From DAIQNV01 sp036788215 (GTDB taxonomy: Bacteria; Planctomycetota; Phycisphaerae; Phycisphaerales; UBA1924): a stretch of DNA of 28,835 nucleotides. A program made the position numbers and the translations under genes. The stretch is from NCBI GenBank assembly GCA_036788215.1, contig DAIQNV010000040.1, positions 1-28,835 on the forward strand, read 5' to 3'. The notes beneath the pieces were generated by a model that saw only the letters and a list, made by a program, of their open reading frames with translations, was not told the DNA's origin and did no database searches. Shown here piece by piece: positions 16,414 to 23,730 of the stretch; within the stretch, counting starts at the first letter, position 1, and the number at the start of each line of letters is the position of its first letter.

Positions 16414-16554
16414 GTCAACCCCTTGTTCGGACGGCGCTCAAGTCCTCCCTACAAAGACCGAGTGTACCCCCCACGACCGCTCCGACGCGGCTCCGCGAGT
16501 GTACAGCCCGCCGTGGGTTCTCCCAACCTCGATTCCGACGGATCGGCGCGGTTT

Positions 16555-17970
16555 TCAGGGGCACCCAGAGGCAAACGCCCCGAGGAACGCGGTGATGTCC
16601 GCGAAGGTGAGGCTCCCGAAGGGCTCCGCGAGATCGGCCTCGCGACTCCCGGCGCTGAAGGCGACGAGGAACGCGCCGATATCCGCGAAGGTGAGGCTCC
16701 CGAAGGGCTCGGCGAAATCGGCGATGTTGCAGGGCCCTCCGGTCACCCGGGGCGTGGCGATGAAGATGCCGACGGTGCCGTTCTGCAGGAACGCGCCGAA
16801 GGCGACCTGGTCGCGGTCGTTGATGTCGATGTTGGAGTTGATCGTCTGCACGCCGGTGGTGCCGCCGAAGTCGAAGCCCGCGGGGATCGGCCCAAGGTCG
16901 GTGTCGAGGAGGTCGCCGGCCTTGACGATGCGGACGAGATCCGTCCCGTCGCCCACATAGATCGCGGTCGAGCCCGAGCCATCGATCACGCGGAACGCGG
17001 TGAGCCCGTTGGCATTGTTCACCGGCGGAAAGTTCGCGAGGTTCCCGTTGTTGATGGTCATCTGCCCGCCCTCGGCGACCTTGGTCAGCGTGCCGTCGGG
17101 CGCCGCGTAGACGACCTCGCGGATGCCATCGCTCGCCCGCCGCCCGGTGAAGCTGATCGAGCCATCGTTGCCGATGCCGGTCGAGTTGACGAACGAGTCG
17201 TAGACCGGCCCCGTCTCCACGATGGTGACGGGCGTGTACGCCCCCGAGCCATCGGGGTCGAAGCGGAGGATGCGCCGCGCGGGTCCGGAGACCGGGAGCG
17301 TGTTGATGACGACCTGCCGCCCCGCGTTCATCCGGGGCGTGAGCAGGAAACTAAAGGTGCCCGTGAAGTCGTCCGCAACGGGCGTCTGCTCCCGCGTACC
17401 CATGACAAACTCGTCGACCACCACACGATCGCCCGCGAACCCGAAGTCCCCGCGGTAGGCGATCGCGCCGTCCGCAGAGAGCGTCGGCCCGTTGATGCCC
17501 GACATCGCCAGGGGCCCTCCGGGGTCGAAGCGCTGCAGGATGTTGCCCGAGGTGTTGTAGACGGTGGCCCCGCCACCCCCGAAGACCGCATCCGCGACCG
17601 CGACCCGCCCCCCGTACGCGTCGAGCGTCGGGCTGAAGACGGGGTCGGACGGGTTGTTCGCGCTGACGATCAGCCCGCCGGAGGCCGGTGTGCCATAGAA
17701 GATCCCCTCCGACGGGTTCCCCGAGAGCACCGCCCGGACCGCGACGCCCCCGAGCTCATCGAGCGCCACGGGCTGGCTGGAAAGGCTCGAGCCCTGGGGC
17801 AGGCGGTACGCCGGGATCGCGGGGTTCAGGCTCGACCGCGCGACCAGCTCGATATCCCACTCGGTGGGGACCTGGGCAAACGCCGGGACAGCGAGCCCGG
17901 CGAAACCGATAAACGGGGCAACCGCAGCGGCGAGCCCGGCAACGCGGGCGGTACGGATCGTGGTGTGCAT
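16555..17970 (-). CDS. Exported beta-propeller-like protein with GC-type dockerin tail
   Basis: The open frame extends upstream to 18027, but ATG 17970 is preferred: it has GGAGG 6 nt upstream and yields a clean signal peptide (about residues 1-32, ending AFA-Q). The 471-aa product has repeated segments such as GGVAVRAVLSG...EGIFYG, DGAIAYRGDFG, DGSISFTGRR and INDRDQVAFGAFLQNGTVGIF. These recall the repeat proteins of unknown function common in Phycisphaerae (DUF7453-like), which probably form a beta-propeller. The last roughly 60 residues are two dockerin-like repeats ending GCP. No catalytic motif is visible. It may be a surface or extracellular binding protein; function unknown. Confidence 0.75.
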   Translation of the reverse strand: MHTTIRTARVAGLAAAVAPFIGFAGLAVPAFAQVPTEWDIELVARSSLNPAIPAYRLPQGSSLSSQPVALDELGGVAVRAVLSGNPSEGIFYGTPASGGLIVSANNPSDPVFSPTLDAYGGRVAVADAVFGGGGATVYNTSGNILQRFDPGGPLAMSGINGPTLSADGAIAYRGDFGFAGDRVVVDEFVMGTREQTPVADDFTGTFSFLLTPRMNAGRQVVINTLPVSGPARRILRFDPDGSGAYTPVTIVETGPVYDSFVNSTGIGNDGSISFTGRRASDGIREVVYAAPDGTLTKVAEGGQMTINNGNLANFPPVNNANGLTAFRVIDGSGSTAIYVGDGTDLVRIVKAGDLLDTDLGPIPAGFDFGGTTGVQTINSNIDINDRDQVAFGAFLQNGTVGIFIATPRVTGGPCNIADFAEPFGSLTFADIGAFLVAFSAGSREADLAEPFGSLTFADITAFLGAFASGCP

Positions 17971-18049
17971 GGCGTTCCTCCACCCAGAGGCTAGCGGCTG
18001 ACCCCCCGCCCGCCAAGGCCGATGCACGCCAAGACCAAACCCCGGGGTC

Positions 18050-19051
18050 TTACGGGAGCACCGTGACCCGCCAGACCCCGGCCCCGTAGAGCCGATTCGT
18101 GGACCCCGTGCTCACGATCCGCCACCGGACCTGCCCGGGCGACTCGACAAACGCGTAGCCGATCGCATGGAAGTCCCACAGCCTGTAGGGCGGCGTCACG
18201 ATCACCGCCATCCCCGGCTGCGCCCCGGGCACCGACGCGAGCAGTTCGTTCTGGCCGTTGGCGGGGACGTTGAAGGTCCCGAGCGACACATTCCGGACGA
18301 GAGGCGCGTACGCCGTCGATTGACGCGTCCCGTCGGGGAACCGCATCGCGCCGTTCGCCAGATGCAATCGGTCCAAGGGCGCGGTCGTGCCGACGCCGAC
18401 ATGGCCGTTGCCGCGCATCGTCATGACGGGGACAATCGTCTCAGCCTGGCTGCCATGACCGATGAGAAGATTCCCCGCCCCCTCTCCGTTCCCAGACCCC
18501 GTCGACACCATCTTCCAGAACCGCCCGCCCGGCGAGGCGTTCTGCAGGTTGAACCAGGTGCCGACGGGGTCCGCGGACTCGACCAGCATCGCGGGGTGCA
18601 TCCCGACGACATGCAGCGGGTGCGTCGGCGCGTCCGTCCCGATACCCACGTTCGAACCGAGCACCGAGAGCCCGCGCGTCCGCAGCGCGTAGGGCGCCGC
18701 CGTCAGCGCGATCCGCTCGGGCAAACGCACCGCGCCGCCCGAGCCCGCGGGCGTCGCGATCGCGATCTCGAGGTAAGGCACGAAGTCATCCCGCGGCCCC
18801 GCGTCGAGGTCGACCGGCACCGTGAAGAGACCATCGACGATCTGGACATTCTGGGCGAAGTCGTCGCGCCCGATCTGTGTGCCGCCGACGGGGGCGTCGA
18901 ACACCATAAACCGGATGTCCGCCGAGCCCGTGTAGGGCGTGCCGTCCACCTCGAGCCGCCCCTGGTAGCTCAGGGACGACGGGCGGGGCACCTGCGCGGA
19001 GGCGACCGTGAGGGTCGCCGCGAGGAGGACGAGGGCGATGCAGAGTCTCAT
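18050..19051 (-). CDS. Exported short YQGRL-domain protein, no S74 chaperone
   Basis: A 333-aa protein with a signal peptide (residues 1-19, ending ASA-Q) and an N-terminal domain starting LSYQGRLEVDGTPYTGSADIRF (about 28-49) that ends in LTAAPYALRTRGLSV. The two larger proteins at 19520 and 21252 share this domain. The middle carries fibre-like NVGIGTDAPTHPLHV and HVGVGTTAPLDRLHL motifs typical of phage-tail-like trimeric stalks. The C-terminus (about 255-333) is a distinct beta-rich domain and has neither the S74 chaperone nor a dockerin. AGGAG lies 8 nt before the ATG. It starts 32 bp after the 135-aa dockerin gene, so it is probably the last gene of that operon. Confidence 0.75.
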   Translation of the reverse strand: MRLCIALVLLAATLTVASAQVPRPSSLSYQGRLEVDGTPYTGSADIRFMVFDAPVGGTQIGRDDFAQNVQIVDGLFTVPVDLDAGPRDDFVPYLEIAIATPAGSGGAVRLPERIALTAAPYALRTRGLSVLGSNVGIGTDAPTHPLHVVGMHPAMLVESADPVGTWFNLQNASPGGRFWKMVSTGSGNGEGAGNLLIGHGSQAETIVPVMTMRGNGHVGVGTTAPLDRLHLANGAMRFPDGTRQSTAYAPLVRNVSLGTFNVPANGQNELLASVPGAQPGMAVIVTPPYRLWDFHAIGYAFVESPGQVRWRIVSTGSTNRLYGAGVWRVTVLP

Positions 19052-19083
19052 CGGATAACTCCTGTGCGATGCTGGTTAGGGGT

Positions 19084-19491
19084 TCAGGGGCAGCCGGCGG
19101 TGAACGATGCGAGGAACGCCGAGATGTCGGCAAAGGTGAACTGGCCGACGGGCGCCGCGAGATCGGCGAGGGGGTCGTTCGAGCTGAACGCAGCGAGGAA
19201 CGCCGAGATGTCGGCGAACGTGAGCTGCCCGAAGGGCAGCGCGAGATCGGCAGTGGTGCAACCCGCGGGCCGGGCGCTGACCCCGGGCCAGAACCCGCCG
19301 GTCAGCGTGTAGGGCCCGGCGCTGATCGGCGCGTGGGCGTCGTGCTGCCCGACGGTGCCCGACAGGGTGTAGGGCCCCGCGGAGAGCGTCCCGCCCCCGG
19401 AATCGATGGTGAACCAGGGGATGCTGAGGTCCTGCCCGAGCGCAGGGGCCCCGAGGACGAGGGACACGATGAGAGCGGCGCGTGCGTGCAT
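19084..19491 (-). CDS. Small exported GC-type dockerin protein
   Basis: A 135-aa protein: signal peptide (about residues 1-19, ending ALG-Q), a 50-residue middle with the planctomycete-style repeat GGGTLSAGPYTLSGTVGQ and AGPYTLTGGFWPG, then two dockerin-like repeats (about 80-135) ending GCP. More than 40% of the protein is anchor, so it may serve as a small scaffold or adaptor rather than an enzyme; this is inference. AGGAG lies 7 nt before the ATG. It sits 28 bp after the S74-A gene and 32 bp before the short YQGRL gene, suggesting one transcript. Confidence 0.8.
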   Translation of the reverse strand: MHARAALIVSLVLGAPALGQDLSIPWFTIDSGGGTLSAGPYTLSGTVGQHDAHAPISAGPYTLTGGFWPGVSARPAGCTTADLALPFGQLTFADISAFLAAFSSNDPLADLAAPVGQFTFADISAFLASFTAGCP

Positions 19492-19519
19492 GGGGGGTCT
19501 CCTGTGGTGCTTCGATCGG

Positions 19520-21085
19520 TCACTTGGTGGCTTCGAGCGCTTCCAGCCGCGCGCTCAGGCGGTCGACGAGCGCCCGGAGGCCCTCGATTTCCCTGTCCTT
19601 CTCCGCCTTGAGCTCCTGCAGCGCCGCGATCGCGACCGTGCTCAGGCCCGAGTAGTTCAAAGTCATCAGGTCGTCGCCGGTGGTGACCAGGCTGGGGAAC
19701 TCGGCGGCGACGTTCTGGGCGGTGAAGCCGATCTCCTCCGCCTCGGTGCCCTTGTAGCGGTACGCGACCGGGTCGAGTCGCATCGCGCGATCGAGCGCCC
19801 CGTCGAGGTGGTGGATGTCCTCCTTGGCGCGTTCGTCGCTGACGGTGGTCCAGACGCCGGAGCTGGTGAGCCGGGCGAAGCCGCTGAAGCCGTTGATGCG
19901 GTTGGTCATGTCAAAGAACCCGTCGTTGGAGACCCGCATGCCGGTCTGGAACGCGCTCTGGGCCTCGCTCTGGATGCGGATGCCCCAGTCGGCGCCGGCC
20001 GCCTGGTGGCGGATGTGCACGTTGCTCTGCGGGACGAAGCCGGCCCCGATCGCGAGGTTCCGCCGGTCGACGCGGACGCGTTCGGTGGCGTCCGCAAAGA
20101 GCGAGACCTGCCCGTCCGCGAGGCTGAAAAGCCCGGAGTCGTCATCTCCGCCGTTGCCGAGGAAGGTGTAGCCGCGATTGTTCCCGCCGCTCGGCGTCCC
20201 GCCCCCGGCGGTCACGCCGCGACGCGTAGAAATGTCTCCGCCGGACGTGACGCCTCCCCCGGCGGTGATGCCGAGGATGACGGACAGATCCCCCCAGACA
20301 TCCAGCGTCGCCTGCGGGTCGGTGGTGTTGAGGCCCACACGCCCGTCGGGGATGTTGGCGATGGGCCCCGGGAAGACCGCCACCGTGCTGGGGGTGATGG
20401 TCAGCACAGGCGTCGCGGGCTGCCCGCCGACGTTCGCGCCGAGCAGCAGCCGACCGGCGACCGCGGCGTCCGCGACAGCCGAGGGTCCAGATGAGATCGC
20501 GGACCAGGTCTTGCTCTCCGGGGCAGCGGTGTTCACGAGCCGGAACCATGTTCCCGCGTTGCTCGAAGACTCGGCCAGCAGCACCACCGAGGTATCCGAC
20601 ACCGTCGCGAACTGCGACGCCCGCGGGGCCCCGCCGGTTGCAACGTTTCCAAACTGGTCCACCTCCAGGCCCCGCGTCGAAAGGGAATGCACCGCGGCTG
20701 TGAGCGCGGTGCGAACGGGGAAGATCGTGAAGGCGGGCGGGGTCCCCTGCCCGTCCCAGGCCGGCGTGCGCACCTCGATCTGAAGGAAGTCGCCCGGCCC
20801 GTACTGGCGCTCCCCGAAGTCGAGCGGGGTCGTGAACAGGCCGTCCTGGATCTCCAGCCCGGACACAACCCGTGGCGTGCCAAGCGGAACGCCACCCGTC
20901 GGCGCATCCCAGAGGCTGAACCGAAAGTCGGCGAACCCCGTGTACGGAGCGTCCGCGCGCTCGAGCTGACCCTGGTAGGTGAACGCGGTGTCGGACTGCG
21001 CCGACGCCGAGGCCCCCGCCGCCAGCAGCAGCGGGAGGACGAGCGTGGCAACCAGTCGGCGGTGTGTGCGTCGCGTTTGTGGCAT
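19520..21085 (-). CDS. YQGRL/S74 self-cleaving tail-fibre-like protein (S74-A)
   Basis: ATG 21085 is chosen because GGAGAT precedes it by 6 nt and it gives a signal peptide (to about residue 30, ASASA-Q); the open frame runs on to 21298. The 521-aa product has an N-terminal YQGQL domain (about 35-140), a Gly/Thr-rich stalk (GVTSGGDIS, GVTAGGGTPSGG), a FLGNGGDDDSGLFS segment, and the S74 intramolecular chaperone (about 410-500). The Ser-Lys dyad of this peptidase is visible in SDERAK (S416, K421). A C-terminal coiled coil follows. S74 domains trimerise beta-helical fibres, then release themselves by autocleavage before the serine. A surface fibre or adhesin is likely. It is paralogous to the gene at 21252. 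Confidence 0.88.
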   Translation of the reverse strand: MPQTRRTHRRLVATLVLPLLLAAGASASAQSDTAFTYQGQLERADAPYTGFADFRFSLWDAPTGGVPLGTPRVVSGLEIQDGLFTTPLDFGERQYGPGDFLQIEVRTPAWDGQGTPPAFTIFPVRTALTAAVHSLSTRGLEVDQFGNVATGGAPRASQFATVSDTSVVLLAESSSNAGTWFRLVNTAAPESKTWSAISSGPSAVADAAVAGRLLLGANVGGQPATPVLTITPSTVAVFPGPIANIPDGRVGLNTTDPQATLDVWGDLSVILGITAGGGVTSGGDISTRRGVTAGGGTPSGGNNRGYTFLGNGGDDDSGLFSLADGQVSLFADATERVRVDRRNLAIGAGFVPQSNVHIRHQAAGADWGIRIQSEAQSAFQTGMRVSNDGFFDMTNRINGFSGFARLTSSGVWTTVSDERAKEDIHHLDGALDRAMRLDPVAYRYKGTEAEEIGFTAQNVAAEFPSLVTTGDDLMTLNYSGLSTVAIAALQELKAEKDREIEGLRALVDRLSARLEALEATK

Positions 21086-21251
21086 CGTGGCATCTCCAGA
21101 GATTCGAACCATCCGGTCCGGCGTGCGCCCCGGCCGCCCCGATGACACCGTGTCACGGTCGGACGCCGGCCTCATGCGGGCGGACACTTCACCAATCACC
21201 GCCCCCGCCACTCTGTTGCAGACGAAGGAGCCTGATCGGGTGAACTCGGGG

Positions 21252-22796
21252 TCACCCCCCCGCCAACTGACGGCGCATCCGGGCCAGTTCGGCCGCAAAC
21301 TCCGCGTTCATGCGCCGCAGCTCGGCGATCTCCCTGTCCTTCTCCGCCTTCAGCTCCTGCAGCGCGGCGATGGCGACCGTGCTCAGGCCCGAGTAGTTCA
21401 GCGTCATCAGGTCGTCGCCGCGCGTGACCAGACTGGGAAACTCCGCAGCGACGTTCTGCGCGGTGAAACCGATCTCCTCGGTGTCGGTGCCCTTGTAGCG
21501 GTAGGCCACAGGGTCCAGACGCATCGCGCGATCGAGGGCGTTTTCGAGGTGATGGATGTCTTCCTTGGTGCGCTCGTCGCTGATGGTGGTCCAGACGCCG
21601 GAGCTGGTGAGCCGGGCGAAGTTGGAGCCGCCGATGTTGTTGCTGATGTCGAAGAACCCGTCGTTGGAGACGCGGATTCCGGTCTGAAAGGCGCTCTGGG
21701 CTTCGGTCTGGATGCGGATGCCCCAGCCGGCGCCGACATTCTGGTGCCGGATGTGGATGTTGTTGAGCGGGGCAAAGCCCGCCCCGATGGCGATGTTGCG
21801 CTCGTCTATGCGGACGCGTTCAAAGGCGTTGGCAAAGAGGGAGACCTGCCTGTCCCCGAGGCTGAAGAGCCCGGAGTCCCGGCTGCCGCCGTTGCCGAGG
21901 AAGGCGAAACCACGCTGGATGAGGTTGTCGTCATCGGGCGGTCCGCCCGCTGCGAAGACCGCGCTCCTTCCGACGATAACTTGTCCAGTGATGGGACCGT
22001 CCGCTGATATGGAGCTGCGCGACGTCAGAAAGGATTGGATATCCAGTCCGCCCTCGACGGTCATCTCGCGGCGGACGCGCACGGTGCCGTTGACGTCCAG
22101 CGTCTGGGTCGGCGAGGAGGTGCGGATGCCGATGTCCCGGTCCGGCGTGATGGTGAGCGCGGTCGAGTCGCTCTGGAGGCTGCTGCCGCGCCTGAGCGAA
22201 AGGGACCCGGGGGCGATCGCGTCGACGCCGTTGGAGTTCAGGCTCCAGAACTGACCCCCCGGGGTCGTGTTGCTCAGTTGCAGGCGTGTGGCGGTCGGGC
22301 TGGCGGACTGCACAAGCAACCCCAGGTCGTTGTCTCCGGAGAGGACCGAGAACTGGGGCAGCCCGGGTTCGCCGCCGACGGCGGCCCGTCCCGCGTCGTT
22401 CACAGACAGGCCGCGGGTGCTCAGGGCGTGGGGGGCGGGGGTGAGCGGGGTGCGTTGCGGGAATACGGAGAACTCAGGCTCGACTCCGAAGCCGTCCCAC
22501 GCGGGCGTGCGGACCGCGATCTCGAGAAACCGGCCCGGGCCGTGGGGCTCTGGGCCGAAGTCGATCTCTGTGGTGAACACACCGTCGTCGACGACGAGAC
22601 CGGCAACCATGCTGGCCGGAGCGAGCAGGGGGCCACCCTGCGCGCTGCCGAAGAGGCTGAAGCGATAGTCCGCCGTCCCCGTGTAGGGCTCACCCTGCAC
22701 ATCGAGCCGCCCCTGGTAGGTAAAGGTCGTCTGCGTCTGCGCCGAGGCACCCAACACCCCGAGCGCCAGAACAAGGATTGCAAATCGGACGAACAT
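21252..22796 (-). CDS. YQGRL/S74 self-cleaving tail-fibre-like protein (S74-B)
   Basis: ATG 22796 is preferred over the 23018 end of the open frame: AAGGAG lies 8 nt upstream and it gives a signal peptide (MFVRFAILVLALGVLGASA-Q). The 514-aa product matches S74-A in order: N-terminal YQGRL domain (about 23-130), stalk, FLGNGGSRDSGLFS segment, HIRHQ region, S74 chaperone with S406 and K411 in SDERTK, and a C-terminal coiled coil. The last 200 residues are nearly identical to S74-A, including a 37-bp identical DNA stretch (21585-21621 and 19844-19880), while the stalks differ. It is divergent from the TetR gene, which may regulate it; inference from position only. Confidence 0.88.
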   Translation of the reverse strand: MFVRFAILVLALGVLGASAQTQTTFTYQGRLDVQGEPYTGTADYRFSLFGSAQGGPLLAPASMVAGLVVDDGVFTTEIDFGPEPHGPGRFLEIAVRTPAWDGFGVEPEFSVFPQRTPLTPAPHALSTRGLSVNDAGRAAVGGEPGLPQFSVLSGDNDLGLLVQSASPTATRLQLSNTTPGGQFWSLNSNGVDAIAPGSLSLRRGSSLQSDSTALTITPDRDIGIRTSSPTQTLDVNGTVRVRREMTVEGGLDIQSFLTSRSSISADGPITGQVIVGRSAVFAAGGPPDDDNLIQRGFAFLGNGGSRDSGLFSLGDRQVSLFANAFERVRIDERNIAIGAGFAPLNNIHIRHQNVGAGWGIRIQTEAQSAFQTGIRVSNDGFFDISNNIGGSNFARLTSSGVWTTISDERTKEDIHHLENALDRAMRLDPVAYRYKGTDTEEIGFTAQNVAAEFPSLVTRGDDLMTLNYSGLSTVAIAALQELKAEKDREIAELRRMNAEFAAELARMRRQLAGG

Positions 22797-23029
22797 GGCA
22801 GAGGCTCCTTGGCGGGTGGGTGAACGGCACCCGCCGACACCGGCCCACCACCACCAAGCCACACTCCACCACACCCCTTCCCCGTCACCCATTGACTCAC
22901 GGTCACCCCCGCCCCGCAGCCCGCGCAGGGGGGTGTACTTCCGGTCAACCCCCGGAGATTCAACGAGGAAACCGGGAAGGCCCCGGGTAGACTGGCAGCG
23001 GTCAGGGGGAAGACGCACGGAGCCCGCCG
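22797..23029. promoter_or_regulatory. Divergent region between S74-B and the TetR regulator
   Basis: A 233-bp region that should hold both promoters and, if the regulator acts locally, its operator. I see GGTCAAC near 22946-22952 and TTGACTCACGGTCA near 22891-22904 as weak half-site candidates, but no confident palindrome. No gene is evident. Confidence 0.3.
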
Positions 23030-23620
23030 ATGACCCAGACCGACACCCGCGAACGACTCATCCAGACCGGGCTCGACCTGTTCTACCAGCAGGGCTTCCA
23101 CGCCACCGGCCTCGACGAGATCCTCGCCGCGGTCGGCACCACCAAGACCACCTTCTACAAGTACTACGAGAGCAAGGAAGCCCTCGCCCTCGCCTGCATC
23201 CGCCGGCGCGACGAACGCTGGCGCGAACGACTCCCCGAACTGCTCCGCGAACGCGCCGGGCCAGACCCCATCGACCGGCTCCGCGAAATCTGGTCCGTCT
23301 GGCGAGACTGGTTCAGCGACATCCGCTTTAACGGCTGCCTCTTCATCCACGCCTGCTCAGAATTCCCCGACCCCCGCGACCCCTGCCACGAAGCCGCCCG
23401 CGCCAATGTCGACGCCCTCCGCGACATGGTCCGCGAACTCGCCGAGGAAGCGGGGCTGATCGACCCCTACGCCTTCAGCGAAGAGTTCGGCCTCCTCATG
23501 CAGGGCGCCATCGTCCTCGAGGTCATCGACCGAGAGGGCACCGCCGCCCAGACCGCCAGCCGCCTGGGCGAAATGCTCATCGAACGCTACCAACCCCAGG
23601 GCGCCCGCACGCCAGGCTGA
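23030..23620 (+). CDS. TetR/AcrR family transcriptional regulator
   Basis: A 196-aa cytoplasmic regulator. The N-terminal helix-turn-helix (about residues 6-52) is typical: RERLIQTGLDLFYQQGFHATGLDEI, with recognition-helix segment GTTKTTFYKYYESKEAL split across the turn. The C-terminal ligand-binding domain (about 75-190) resembles the YcdC/AcrR-like group (FIHACSEFPDPRDPCHEAARAN). Family members are usually repressors that release DNA on binding a small ligand. A GGAG motif precedes the ATG by about 8 nt. It is divergent from S74-B and convergent with the metalloprotease gene. It is the only plus-strand gene inside the exported-protein island. Confidence 0.92.
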   Translation: MTQTDTRERLIQTGLDLFYQQGFHATGLDEILAAVGTTKTTFYKYYESKEALALACIRRRDERWRERLPELLRERAGPDPIDRLREIWSVWRDWFSDIRFNGCLFIHACSEFPDPRDPCHEAARANVDALRDMVRELAEEAGLIDPYAFSEEFGLLMQGAIVLEVIDREGTAAQTASRLGEMLIERYQPQGARTPG

Positions 23621-23640
23621 CTCCGCCCCCTACCCCACTT

Positions 23641-23696
23641 CGTCGCCCCGTGCCTCCGCGGCTTCATGCCTCCGTGCCTCCGCCTCTCCCTCACTT
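23641..23696. repeat. Octamer tandem array downstream of the metalloprotease gene
   Basis: Successive 8-bp units CGTCGCCC, CGTGCCTC, CGCGGCTT, CATGCCTC, CGTGCCTC, CGCCTCTC, then CCTCACTT. The right-hand half matches the array next to the gap at 25303-25333 and 25458-25488 almost base for base. Confidence 0.75.
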
Positions 23697-23730
23697 TGGC
23701 CCTTTGGCCCTGTCCAAATGTGGCCCTTTG
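23695..23730. repeat. AAAGGGCC/ATTTGG element, copy 2, abutting a stop codon
   Basis: On the minus strand it begins directly after the TGA of the metalloprotease gene: CAAAGGGCC, then ACATTTGGACAGGGCC, with an extra AAAGGGCC unit. It matches copy 3 at 25487-25514, which also directly follows a stop codon. Confidence 0.7.

Noticed and set aside
19520..22796. S74 genes as part of a prophage
   Set aside because: No capsid, portal, terminase, integrase or tail-assembly genes are nearby, and both proteins have signal peptides, which phage tail fibres lack.
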